Positions 45,601 through 60,600 of a DNA stretch of 64,000 bases are shown here, in pieces. A program made the position numbers and the translations under genes. Position 1 is the first letter of the stretch; the number at the start of each line of letters is the position of its first letter. The notes under the pieces are model-generated. The model was given only the letters and a program-made list of their open reading frames with translations, did no database searches and was not told the DNA's origin. Source of the DNA: Mactra quadrangularis (taxonomy: Eukaryota; Mollusca; Bivalvia; Venerida; Mactridae); the NCBI GenBank assembly GCA_025267735.1, contig CM046294.1, positions 8,714,001 to 8,778,000 on the forward strand, written 5' to 3'.

Positions 45601-48600
45601 AACATGTTTAGTTTCTTTTTGTAATAGTATAATTATTATTTATGGTGTCGAAATTCGGTATTCGATTTATAGTGTTACAAATAATATACTGACAGGAGTA
45701 AGTCTTGCGCGATCATTCCAGATCAGATTTCATATATTATTGCATTTTGTTTTCAGTATTCGTGTCCCCGTACAAAACGCTACAGATTTAGTTCGACTGA
45801 TTGCGATTGACGAGGAATTAGTATCTACTATTCCTTTAAAATTCACTATGAATCCAATGCATTGTGCAAGACAAGAGTTTTGCTAAAATAATGGTTATAA
45901 TATCAAAATTGGCGAGCTCAGCCGTTGGTTGGTACATTCGTGAACAACTTCTCACAAAAACAATGTGGGCGTACAGTCATTCACTTATTTTGCTTATTAT
46001 GTACTATTGAATCGAATATAATTCTGGGGAGTTTACAGTAGGCGTATATTAGCAACGGCCTAAGATAAATGATACTATTTCTGTGCCATTACTAGATAGA
46101 GTCATACAGCTAGGAACTGTATTGCGACAGCTAGGTATGAATCAATTTTATAATAATGATCTTATTATTTCTGTATATAACAATTCACGTCCATTACCAT
46201 AATTCTAATATATGCTAGTGATTGTGACTATTCGTCCACAATTATCGGTCATGGGTACACACGTAGGTATAGCAGAGACATGCAGCCACTTATCTTGTCT
46301 AATAATTATGCATGTAGTGTTGTTTTATTCAAGATATACAAACACACTTACCCATTTGACTCCAGGCAATTTGTCCACCTTTGATTATAATTTCTGGTTT
46401 GGCACCAAAGAAAGCTGGATTCCATAACACGATATCTGCCAGTTTTCCTTTCTAAAATGATTCAAACATTTACAAAAGCTTGAATGCTTGTGAGTAGATT
46501 GTTTTGTTTATATTTCAATATTCTAACATATAGAGATCGTACAAAAAGCATGTTCCAGTACAATGAACTCATCCACGACAGGAGTTGCTCAAAATGACAA
46601 TATGCTATTATGTAGTATCAAATCATTAATAGTTATATCTTTTTGAGGGTCTTGTTGGTGTAATGGTAAAGTTCTCTACCATCACGAACATGGTTGACAA
46701 AGATGTGGTGATTTATTATTCTGTTAAAATAAGCAATACACATTTACGATTTTCAATACTATCATACATTTAAAATGGACTAGTTAATTTAAATGTTTAC
46801 ACTATAAGACGCCATATTGCATCACGCGGGCGCTTGCAGGCGTTCTATAGCCTAACAATTCGCGAAGCAGGCGCTCACTCGAGCGCTCGCATTGTTGAAC
46901 GCCCCACCGAGTTCTAAAGTTTATACAAGTACAAGTATGCTACCAGGTCACATATTTCTAGACTAGAAGAATAAAATTTCTTGTTCAAGAAAATGCCCAA
47001 ACGAGGTTTAAATAGGAATAGAAACAACTCAGAGCTACTGTGACTATCTAATGACTACTAGTTAAACTTCTTAATCACTCAATCCTGCCCAATTCAAATT
47101 TTCAATTTGAATAAGTAATTCAAAACTTTGAGCTAGATTATCAATTCATTCGTTACAATATTTCATACTTTACTGCTTAGATCACACAATCTAAATTGAT
47201 ACTTTATGTTACATACTTCAATGGTTACAAAGTGTTGGATGGATACTGGTATTTTTTAATGGAAGAGGCCAAACTATGAGACAAGATATTGGGGCTTCGC
47301 ATTTAACAAATGCTTCAAAATATTTGAAAAACTATGTTCAATTAAAGCGGGTCCAGATCCATACGCTTCTTCCCAATCGGTTAAGTAGATGGAAACATCG
47401 GAATGCCTAAATGACATTCTCATACAAATGTAGAGCTTAGCCTAAGCCGCCCGTCTAGCTCAGTTGGTAGCACTCAAGTCTACTGATCGAAGAGTCGTGG
47501 GTTTGATTCCCCAGCGGGGCATAGTTTCGTGGAGCGTGGTCATGAAATTATTTCTACGGCCATTCTCCCTCCTACCAATGATTCTTAATTATGTAGGGCA
47601 GTTGTCAGGCACTGACGAAAGTATGCGCTTAGTAGTTGGTTAACAGCTAAATCTAGAGATTTAGCCTTTCCAGAAGGAGTGAGAAGGTTGATTGACCGCC
47701 GTTGTATGATCTATAAAAAATTGCTACGGCGTTAAACCCAACAAAAATAAACAAACAAATAGAGCTTAGCTAAGAGAATGTCCTATATTTTGTCTGAAAA
47801 AATAATGCAAGCATAACTTTACTTAGCAGTATCATCATTTGTAAAATATAATTGTGTAGGTTCAATTATTTACCTCTATGGAACCAATTAGTGAATCCAT
47901 TCCATGTGCAATAGCTGGATTAATTGTATACTTGGCAACATATCTTTGTATCCGCATATTGTCATTATCACCCTGTGAGAAATAAAAATAAATATACATA
48001 TATTGTCATGTACGGTGACATTGAAAGGACATAGCGAAAATGTTATATACACAGCCACATGATAGCTAATACGTAAGCACTTAATTACTCGCATATAAAC
48101 CATTTTCAATTTAACCATACCATATCAGAATTTTGTTAAGCGTCCGCCGCGTGTGCGTAGGGTTTAGAGTCTTTAATAAAAAAAAAATTAGGTGAACATT
48201 TCTTAAATAATTCCGATGTTCCGGGATTCGATACGACAATTAAATTCAGGGTAAATTGTTTTCGGCAACGACGTTATCCATCGTTAGCAATTTATCATGA
48301 CCGCGTCATTAATACAATATAATATAAACCCACTTATAATTCATATCAAATTCAGACCGTTGTTACATATTATGAGGATGTTATTCCATTGAAAAACATA
48401 TATAATGCATTGCTTTTGCCGTAAAAATATTTGTGTTTTCGTTTTTGGTTTGTGTGCTATTGAGAATAGGTACTAATGTTTGTCAACAAATTCGAATTTG
48501 GCAAGGTTTTAACATTTACAGGTGTATTAATTAGCTATCGCATGGCTGCGTAAAAGTATTTTTTATTCGTTATGTCCCCTTTATGCCACCGTAATAAAGT

Positions 48601-51600
48601 TGAGAAATTATACAAGTATGTTCATTATTTTTACAAAATCAACAGTGCCGAACCTAATATAGAGTATTCACCTTTTAAAACGTGCCCACGCTGAAGTAGG
48701 GTTATTACAGAAAAAAAAAATACTTTTATGTACATGACATTGTATTTTCATAGACAAAGTAATTTGATAAGAGATTCGTGACTTCATATAATTTATCTAA
48801 GATTTGTGTATTTACTAAAAACAATACTCACGCTGTTATCTTAACAAGTTTTCCATAAAATCTCATTATAACACATTTTTTTGTTGTTAAATTTCCATAA
48901 AATCTCATTACAACACACTTTATTGTGGTCACGATTTTTCATTAGAGTGTATAAGAGGTTATTTTATGGATAATGACGAGCTCTAGTTAGCGGTCTAACA
49001 ATTTACATGTACTTTTTTATTCGACACGAAACACCCCCTGTCACTCATCACGATCATGTTTCAATGATTATTATTTATATGTTATGGTATTCATAGTGCG
49101 TGGAACAATAACTACACATTGATTAGTGAAATCTCAACAACCATTTCTTCGAAACGAGCTTGGTTGAGCTAAAATTCCAAAGATTTATTTATCGTTATTT
49201 TTTATACACTCCATAAGTTTGATGCCATAACGAATCTGACGGCAATTAATGAGACCATTTTACATTAAAATATTTTATAGTTCAACGAGTTTGAGCATTT
49301 TATAACTACAGGCAGCATTCTTAAGAGTTTGACAATTTGTTATTGAACATATAGACGTCAGTTCAAATAGTTTTACTATTTTACGTTGTATATCCTACAA
49401 CTTGAGAGTTTGACATTCTCATGTTGTATAACAAACCCTTCAAAGAGTTTGAAATTTGTATTGAGTATTTCAAACACACATAACCATTCAATGGGATGAT
49501 ACATTTTTCCAGAATGTTCGGGTGGGGTACTTACAGGCCTCAAACTGGAAAACATTGCCGAAAGTCTTTGGAATTTTAGCTTGACGAACGCGTTTACCGA
49601 GCAGCACCTATACCCAGGTAAGTCTCATCGTCGGCAATCACAGTACTTTCTTCCGTTACACACCATACGTATCGTTGGCAATTTGACCGGCAAAATCTCG
49701 TTTGAGGCATGAGAGACCAATTTTCTTCCAATGAAATTGTATGTTACAATCAAATACTCATCAATAACAATGACGTCATACTGGGATTTTATTTTTTTAA
49801 ATATTAACCAACGCACATGTTAATTTCTCATTTTGAATGGTAACCCAAACCTTGGATATAAAACATAAGTTCATTGGCTAGTTTTCCGCAGTGGTTTTCT
49901 TGTGGAACCAATGAAACTGCCTCTCATTATTATTCATGATTACGAGATTGTCCTAACCAAATTGCTAACGGTACAAAACGCAGCATAGCGGAGTAATGTA
50001 TCGTGGTATAAACGACGATGTAATAATTTGCATCATCTTTCTAAAACTGGCACTTTATGTATTTCTACGCAATGTTTAATACCAGTTACACTATATGAGT
50101 CAACTTCAAAGACAACATTTTCTTAAGGATTAATGAACTTGGTGGTGTTCATACTGAATCTGTCATTATACAAGAACCGTTTTCTTCTACGTTCAGCATT
50201 TAGGACTTTGTTTGTTTGTTTGTTTGGGTTTTACAGCCCATCAACACAGAAAGGTTATATCGCACAGAAAGCAATCGATGAAACTATTAATGCAAGAGAA
50301 TTATAATGGTTCTAAGTCCTATATTTTATGATAAATTATTTATTTTCTTCAGATAGTTTAGTATCACATATCATGGTATTGACTGGAAAAAAGTTCGCTA
50401 AGTGAGTTGACCTTAAAATGTTTATCACAGATGTATTTAAGACCCTGACAGTCAAGGAGAACGTGTTTCACATTGAAATGCTCGTCAAATGGTATGCATA
50501 TAGGTGCTTCTTCTCTTTTGAAAAGGCATGAATGTGTTAATCTGGTTTGACCAATTCTACATCGCGTAATCACTATTTGATCTCGTCGACTAGATTTAGG
50601 ACTGAAAATTTGTTAAAAACATACGAATTTTGCAATAACCAAGGTTAATAATAAGTGTCTATAGCACAACATTACCGTGTTTGTACCTGTTGAGTTCTTT
50701 TGAACAGTCCTTACAATACTTACTCACTCTAAAAATTAGGATATAAAAGTGGTTAATCAAACAGGTCATTTTAGCAGCTAGCACTATATCTTAATAGTAG
50801 AAACTTAAAGAATTCTTGGTTGCCCGAACTAGAATTTGGATGTCCCAGGCAACCGGACACACACTAATTTATTAGATTGTTAATAAGATTTATGTCAAGA
50901 CATTACATTCCTGTAACACAACTTACTTTTTCCTCGTTAAGTCGGCCACGAAACAATTTCATTTTATCTGCTGTTTGCCAAGTTCTTGTAATCACTTCAC
51001 CAACTCTACCCATTGCCTAAAATAAATTTAATTACATACTTATAACCACTGAGAAGCAGCTCTACAGTACAATCTCCACTCTTTTAAAATAGCGTGACGC
51101 AGACGAAGTAAACAAGTTACTAAACACAATGATTGCGTCATAAATATTATTATGAGAAAAGGTCACCTGGACGTGACCCTCATAACGAAATAGCAAGATT
51201 TTACGTCAGCGAGTTAGCAAGTCAGCTGATTGTCTACAAAACAACTCCTCTGCACAATAACAGTTTTTGATATTTCCCTGAGGTGTAACTTGAATGAATT
51301 CAAAATCTGCAGGGCAACAACCTCTCAACAGCAACGCAATTTAGTCCCTCCAAGTGGGTGTTGTTTAAGAGTTGTTGTACTGTACAAATGAACAGTTTTT
51401 TTCAAGTTGTAAATTGAAAACAAGGCTAATAGAGTTTCTTTGATTATAGAATTATTTTCATTTTCTATAAAATTAAATTAAGGCTGTTTTCAGATTGTTT
51501 GCAATTTCCACTTTTTACGTTATCTTGTAAAGTCAACAAGATTTCATTAAGTATGTAAATGTGTGTTCAGTATGGGCATTAAAACATTTCTCGTTCGTTC

Positions 51601-54600
51601 ATATTTCTTCAACTATTAATTGATAAGCTATTAAACACTTGTCAATATACGTGTTTACTGCTGGTTGAACTCAACGAGAAATAACTAAGACGACAGCGCA
51701 AAAGTCTACTGATGAGGGGTCGTGAGTTCGATTTGAGCGCGAAGCATACTTTCGTAAAGTTTGGTCAGTAAATAATTTCTAAGCCATTCTTCATCCTACC
51801 GATGATTTTTATTTAGTGAGATATAAATTATATTAAAATTATGCAATAAAAACAAATCATGCAATCAGTAAGATAAACATGAAAACCTAATTGTGTATTT
51901 TCGTCTTTAATGATTAACTCATCATTACTACTCATTTAAAACCAACCAACCTGAGAGTCTGATGCTATTATACTTATAGCCCCCATATCATGAAGAATAT
52001 CTTCAGCAGCAATTGTCTCGGCTCTTATTCGAGATTCAGCAAAGGCAACATCGTTCTTTATGTTCCTATAATATACAAGGTACCATGAAATTTCTTATCA
52101 CATTAACAGAGTTGCCTTTACAGTTTTTTTTCAAAATACTCGAAGTATGCGTTCATTTGATCAATTATTTCACATGTTACAACAAATTTAAGAAAACATG
52201 TAGGAAAAGTGACATAACGTCATTTTGGTTTTCAATCAAAAAAGGATTACATTCTTTTTTCAATGTATGTTACCCCGATTTGGTTGAACTCATCACGTTA
52301 TTCGATTACCTTATGTACTGCATCGTGATGTTGATTTAATATACATTTTTTGTACATTATCCAGCTCTGAAGATAAATTTATTAACAGCTCCAACCTAAA
52401 CTTATTTCAGTATGATCAAAAGATCCAAATACTGTACTAAAAGACCACTCTTACATGTTTGGTAAAACTACAGTAGATGAAAAATTAAAAAAGTACAATA
52501 TAACGTCAACGGTCTTGTAATCAGAACGGTCTAAAAATGAGGGCATGCTATTCATCTTACATTTAGTATTTGGTATTTAAAAGTTGTCTAAGTCGCCTGT
52601 TTGTTTTTCAATAACCAAATTGAATGTGTTTTTTACAGTGGGACTTTACTGTAATTGATAATCAATTGGAACAAAGTACACAATTGAAGTGAGAACTACT
52701 GTTGAATTATATGAACAAATATATAAGTGATCTTCTGTGTTAAGAAATAAGGTACATGTATCAAAATTGGTCCTATCAGAGAAGAGAAGAGATCATCCAC
52801 AAAGGTTACAGTAGACAACTAAAGACAAAGGACAGAACAGATACTTCATTACAGGGTTTGAGCAATACTCATCATCAACTTACTTGTCTAAATGATGACA
52901 AACCATCAACATATCTAGATGTTCATCGACAGTATTAGCAGTATAAGGTCTTGTAGGGTTTGTAGAAGATGGTAGTACATTACTTTCACTACATACACGT
53001 ATAATATCAGGAGCATGACCACCTCCGGCACCTTCTGAATGATATGTATGTATTGTACGTCCTTTAAATGTTTCAATTGATTCCTCTACGCATGCTGATT
53101 CATTTAGTGTGTCTGTATGAATAGTTACCTGAATAGATACATATTTACATGTATACAGACAAAATGCAAACTGTTCTTCAAAATAACTTATTGAAAATGT
53201 TCGAGACTATTTTTCGATTCTTTAATAACAATATATATTGTGTAGATTATATAAAGATAACTTTTTTCAAATCAAGGAAGACTTTTTGACATTTTATATT
53301 ACTAACAGTCATTAAACAATGTATACTATTATATATAGTACAGTTCCACTATAATTGGGATTATCAAAATCGATACTTAAAATCGGAATGGTCCTTAACT
53401 GGTTAACCCCGCATTTTTTCGTGCCTAGACCCTCCCTTCAAAATGGCAGCCACTGGCCTTGAAATTGGTGCTTTATTGGATTTAATGGGCTTCACTTAAG
53501 GGAAGTTGTCCCAAAGCACGACAAATTTGATTGCGCGCCTCCCCTTTTAAAAATGTCTCAGGGAGGGCCAAAACTAGTTATGAGCATCTTGAATTTGCAC
53601 TAACGCGTTTAGGAGAACAATTGTCACTTTTCACCCATGTCGCAACCAGAAAGGGTTATTATAGGGGCATTTTGTTATCACTATAGTTATTTATGACTGT
53701 AAAACAATCACACACTTTTTTACATTACGAACATGGTCTTTGTAACGGAATGTTACTGTAGTTTCTTTTTGATACGTAATTATTAATTTATTTGATTGAA
53801 ATACGTCCGTTCTGTTTGAGCATGATAGTTGGCTTTTAATAATGTCTCCATTTAACAGTTTAGATGATATAGGATCATAAAGAGTCGTTCCAGCAAAACA
53901 TGCCAAAAGGATGAATATGTATTTGAATCCCTTCACAGTAGCTTACAAGTAAAAAATTGCTGCTAAATGCAGCAAAGGGATTGTCACGGCAAACAAAAAA
54001 GAATGATTAAGTATAATCTAAAGGTAACTCAAAAGAGCATTATATTGAATTGTCATGTTAAGGTTTTTCAGTAATTAAAAGGTAACTTGTCATAAAACGT
54101 TTTTTTGTTCAAATGTAACAATCTCGTTCCAAAAGCCTAGTAAGATTCTCGATACTAGTTAGATTGAGAATCTTGACAAATTTGGAGTACGCGAATGGTC
54201 TGGATCTAGACACCATCTTTATGCCGACAGGATGTTTGGTTTTAGTTGGATTTATTTCCAGTAATTCATATTTGCATGACGCTTAAAAAGATCGGCAGAA
54301 GGGAAAACATAGTTCTTCAGAACAGAAGCTATTTACATGACTTATTGCTTCTGTTTAGTCAAGTGCTCCTCACATTGCGGATCTGTTCTTACCAATCCGT
54401 GTAACCAATCATCTAACTAATGCATAACTGTCCAGCATCTTTGAATTTCGACATTTTGATTTTACAGGCGTGAACATTTGTTGCATTTATTTTTTAATCA
54501 CGAGACAGTCATGCAATCTAAATGTGTGTGTCTTTGCCTTGAAATAGAAATATCAGTTTGCGCATAGTATTTAAGCAGAGGTAGAGAGTCAGCGAGTGAA

Positions 54601-57600
54601 TCTTTCAAACCAGTGTATTAGAGAGTAGTCATACCTTTACTTGTTACGGAAGAATTTTGTTGCCGGATACACGAAAGGATTTAACATGTATTTTAATTCC
54701 GAAAAGATGCACTTAAATACAAAAGGCAAGCTATTTCGAATAGAAATCATTTTTCTTAATAATGAATTCACTCGGACTCGAGAAAACATACTCCATTCGA
54801 ACAAATTAAAAACTGGCGAGCTTTTCACCTAGGTGTAAATGTCCGTCATTTTAACTCTCTTAAAATTACCTGGTCCGTCTGGTCAGTAGTCCGTCAATAT
54901 ACATGTAGTACCAAACTTTTCATAATTAAAAAAAGTCTGCAAAAATAATCTTACATCTGCTCGATCTATAACCAGAAGCAAGTTCAATTACACAAAACGC
55001 TACAGTACGTTACATAACGATGCATTCGGAACTCCTCGGTCATACATTTGTTTACTTTAACGCCGGACATTTCAAAATAGCGTCCAAATATGTCCGAGAT
55101 TATTCGCAGCAAATGGACGAGGACTTCCGAATGTATCGTTGCGGAACGTTCTATAACGTTCGCAGTTACTGAACTCAACCCTGGTCCGTAACTCTTATGC
55201 TCTTAAAATTAACTGGTCCGCTGCACTTAATCATAGTTAGAAAAGATCGCCAATAGAGCTCAGTAAGAGTAAGAATTAAGAGTCAATGTTACACGATTAC
55301 GCTTCTTTATTTATACAGTCGGCTAATAAGAAAAAAAGGTATATTATTAAAATATATGAATCATATCAAATTAGTTTTCAAATGATAAATGCTCTAACAG
55401 TTGAAATATATAATATTTACAACAATATGTGATGAAGCAATCGACGATTCTTTTAATAGTTAAAGTCTGCAAAGTTATTTCTTAAAATATAATTTCGATA
55501 TTGGTGTCTTATCTTTTCAAATAAAATATTGGCAAATATCAATAATATATGTACTATACACACATTATGATACGCATATTTGTTAAACTGTATCCGTATA
55601 CTAAACTGGTCTCCTGGTCCGGTTGGTTCGCGATTTATACCTACCCCTTTTCGTGTGATTCGAAAGGATTTGCGGAAATGTGTTGATATAAAACGCTGAT
55701 TTTTCGTGTGTTGCATTGTTGCAAGAAAAATTGTTTATATGGATTCCCCCAAAAATGATTTTTCTATTTAACTTTTAACGGAAATGGGCTGTACTATGAC
55801 TGCATTAAAAACAATAAATTTGTCGGCAGTGGAAATCGAAAGGATTTTTATCATTTTTTATCACGTGACTTTTGCCCATAGCTATCAAAATCTACCCACC
55901 ACAATATCACGGCGTTGAGACGCCGCGAAATAAAACAGTCATTTTTCTTTCTAGAAAAATTACGATAATTTCTGCAAAACAACCGATAGTATGATGTGAA
56001 CCAGCGCGATTTCGACTTCTTCAGCTACGAGTATGCGGACCACAATAATACTGTTTATATAATCGAGACCTTCAGTTTTTGTATAGGAATCATTTCTGTG
56101 TAAAGTGTACTACCTGGACATCATATTTATCAGCAACTGTTAAACAGGTATCGATGGCAGCCGGTGTAGTTCCCCAGTCTTCATGTAACTTTAATCTGTA
56201 ATATATTTATATAGCTCAGAATATTTATCTGGTTTGCCACGCATTTTTTCAGCGCAGCTGTTTAAGCAAAACTTTTGACATATATTTTAATCCAATACAT
56301 CTTGCTCAACCATACCTGTTTGTCCAATGGAATTCTCTTACGGATATAAACAAATTGATAAAACGTATGGTAACATTGGTTATTTGTGATAAACAGGTAA
56401 AAAGCACGGACAGCAGTTGCTGACTATTTACTCTGTGCATATTGGGTGACTCACTATGTTTATTGGTTATACATGTACATTCGTCGTAATACCTGGTGGT
56501 AAGACTGAACAGCGAATATGAATATTTATACTTAAAAAAAATAACACCGCATAAGGTAATTTTTAGAATGATGTGATTTAAACCTACCCTATTGCTCCAG
56601 CTTTTATCTGTTCTTCTAGATCCTGTGCTATACCATCTGAACATGACGAGTTACCTTTACCAGTAAAACCAAAATTGAGAGGGAATGCATCAGTACTTTG
56701 TAACATAAATCTGAAAATTAAATATTACCATGCAATGACAAAATTTCACAAGATTTATGGATTGCTCAAGTTGTTGTGAATTGATGTTCAAAATGAGATT
56801 TCAAACTTGTAAGTTATTAAGATGCTTCTTTATTTAGTAAGTACGATACGTTGTATAAAGCTAAACGAAATCTTCTCCACATTGTCATTGAAATAATCAT
56901 TTTTTATTTATACTGGTTTAACGCCGTGTTAATACAATTTAGGTTATTTTACGGCATTCGGCGCACCTAACCTAACTTTCCTGGACCCTTGTCTATAACC
57001 AGTACTCACATACCCTTCCACAAGACGGGAAACTTCTCAATATGTATACACATGATCAATGGATGAAAATTAACATTTTTTCGTGGAAGAGTATAACCTT
57101 CCCAGGTGGGATTCAACACTTTTATTCTTTCAAAATAAAACATAGCATTTGATAATACTTAGTTCAAAAATGCTTACCGTTATGCTCCTATATTAAGCCC
57201 ATGCCACTAATAAGGCTATTGTGCTAAAAAATCAGATCATCAACTAAAATATAAAGTCCTTATAATGAAACTTTAATGTTGTTCTTACTTTATATGGTTA
57301 GGTCCAGGTGTACAAGTTGTAGCATTAGACCCTGTAGCTGGTCCTGTACCTCCTCCAAACATTGTTGTTATACCAGAGGCTATAGCTTCACGTGCTAGTT
57401 GTGGACATATAAAATGTACATGAGCATCTAGGGCACCAGCTGTTACTATCATACCTTCAGCGGCTATAGCTTCGGTACCAGCTCCTACTATCATACCCTG
57501 AAATGACGTCAAACTTCGTGAGAAATCTGATGTGCAGTAATAGTAACAAAATATAGTTATGGGAAATCAGAATGTTAAATATATCTGGATTCGGCTGGTA

Positions 57601-60600
57601 TCCCCGGAACTTTGATTTTTTCCATGGTAACTGACATGTTTGTACTGAAATATTGAGAACACTAAAATTCTCTATTGGGTTAACTGCAAGTTGTATTGCA
57701 ACATATTGTAACGGCGACAAACACCATCTATTTACTCTAAGCTACAAACAAAACATTCACTCAATACGAATAGTTATAACTTTTAACTAGGAGGATAAAA
57801 CAAATGTTTATGGTAAATGCATCAGACAAAAAACTATATGCATCAGACAAAAAACTATATGCATCAGACAAAAACTGACTTCATAAACTTAATTCCCTAT
57901 ACATGTATATCAGAAACTCAACAGTAATAAAATAAGACAAATAGTTGCATTTACATGTAGAATTCAAGTACATATACACGTGTCAAATTTTCAGCAGTAT
58001 GTACTTGTTTTTAAAGCCGTTAATTAGGAATTCCTGATAAACCTGCATACACTTCTTTTATATACGTCAACAGTGCTTGTCTATAAAGACAGTTTGATTG
58101 TATGGGAATATTGACAGATTTCACTTCATTGCTAGTTTATTTTAGCCATGTAATTAGCTTAAAAAAACTAGAAGTACAAGAATGTATACTGCTCTTTGTG
58201 TTAATTCTTTTGATATGAAATTTACTGCATTCAATACTTACTGGAGTAATTCCATCCATTACATCTGGATTTCCTGCTTTACCAATACCAACAATATGTC
58301 CATCCTATTTGTAAGATGACAATTAAAATTATCAATTAGTAGAACGTTAGACGTTTCAATGCTTCAAAGCTTAGTGTCACTTTCATTTGATTACAACAGT
58401 AGGTGATTCATAGTATTGAATTTTCTTCAAAAGAACGTTTGTAGAGTCATATGTAGAAATGTCTTAGTTTATAGACGGATTTGATGTATTTAATACGAGA
58501 ATGTATAACTACAGGAAACTCGTGAACTCTAGAAGGGTGAAAATGATTAACCGTAAGGACTGCGGATACAATTATCATAATGGTTCATATAAATGAAGAC
58601 ATCGTGATATATGAAATGAAAGGTTATTCAAAGGACACTTAGCTTGCTGTATTACATGGATACTAATTGTTATAATCAGCAATATTTCTATTTTTTATTA
58701 TAGTTATGTTGAGTTCGTATACTTAATGATTATAATTCTATAAGTACATTACCTTATTTGAACCAAGTTAACGAGAATAATTATGTCACTTGGTAAAAGA
58801 AGGTACAAGAAAGTGGGATTATTTATAGATAAAGTCAAACTGTAGCGGTCTGCAATGCAGCAAATAATCCCAGGGGTGAAGACAGGTTATGCCTTTACCT
58901 AGAAATTCGTTTCTAATTACATTTTCGCAATATTGGGAGACATTGTCGACTTGTTGCCTAAGTGTTAACCATAGTTTTTAAATATATGGACTTTCCAGGA
59001 CTTAACATATAAGCATATTTGACAAGGGTTCACATTAACATTTTGTTCAAGAAAAAATGTGTTTAAAAGAGCACATGTTGTAGTTACTTAAATAATAATG
59101 TTAAGAAAAATGCCAATTGTCCAGGAAGTATGAAATTATGTTAGGTCTGCAGCGTTTGTTAATCAAACAAGTATATCAGAAAAGAAACCATTAGCTGATG
59201 TTAAGTCTCTACTAGCAACGTGATTTATGTGTCAATATTTTATGTGATACATCCCACTTACCTTGATTCCGATATCAGCTTTAACTATTCCAGCGACAGC
59301 ATCAACAATTAAGGCATTTGTTATGACTGTGTCTAGAACATCCCATTGGGCATTAGTTCGATTAGCTTGCTGACCCATACCTTCCCGCATTGACTGAAAT
59401 ACAAATTATCAATGACTTATGTCTAATGTTATTTGACATAGAACTTTGTGAAATATGCTTACTGTGTTTATATAAATGCGATAAAGGTGACCTGTTGTAC
59501 TACAAACCTTCAAGTTCGATGAATTCTAGTCGCCGCATTTCATACTTTCAATAATAATAAGAAAGTAATGTCAATGTATTCGTGAAGTAAACACGGTGGA
59601 TATACCACATGGAAATGACATCAAAATGCTTGCAGCAGAAAACAGTGAAAAATCAACACCAACTCAAAGTTTGAAAAAGTTGTAAGTATTTTTAATTCTT
59701 GTCTGATTTCAATGATACCTACGCGAAGCTTAGCAGAGAAATGTATACTATTTGCTAGACATCACACTTCCAACGTCAGGGCAGCTTATTATCAAACGTT
59801 TTTCGATAATTTAATACTACATTATAGAAGGATTTCCGATTAAATTAGGTCGTAAGACGCTTAATATTTATGCACTCCAGTTTAACACTTTTTTGCTAAT
59901 ACACTGGAAAAGCATAAGTTAAATTCAACTGTAAGATAGTCAAACAACTGCAGTCTACGGCTCAAACATGTCTCTGACTATCTGTCAAGGATTCGACATG
60001 ACCCAGACCCTAAACTGAGCGTCACTCGCCCTAAGCAGGTCCAAACACCGAGACACAATACAAGTTTTATTCTAGTCTATATGTGCAGTTCAGTCAACCT
60101 GCTAAAACATACGCCATTTGATTCGCCATTTTAATTTGTTATAATTCTATGTGTCGTACCGCAACCCATATTGATATGAATATTCCTACGCCGACACGCG
60201 TGTGTTACATGATTGAAAAGCCGAATGTCGTATAAGGAGAAGTAGGTCAGCTTCCTACGTAGTAAATAAAGTGTAATATATTAAATATATTAACCTTTCC
60301 ACCTCCGAACTTCAATTCATCACCATATACAGTGAAATCTTTCTCTACTTCCAACACCAGGCTTGTATCACCAAGACGAAGCTGAAAACGAATGCACAGC
60401 GAAATTATCGAATAAACTCAAATAAAGTTTCTTAATTGGCAATATCTGCTCTTCTTATTAATATCTTTATTTGTTTTAGACGTTCCATCTCACTGCTGTA
60501 TCCAGCGGTACCATTCCACAGGAATATTTCGTTCAGTCTCCATAAAGACTCTCGTTCTGTGATGATACCAACAAAATGTGCAAACGAATTAAACCAAGAC

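Noticed and set aside
46645..46705. tRNA-like sequence GGGTCTTGTTGGTGTAATGG
   Set aside because: It resembles an A box only; no B box or cloverleaf.
56306..56644. 112-codon minus-strand open frame overlapping a urease exon
   Set aside because: It is a shadow in another frame of the urease exon at 56588-56710 plus intron.
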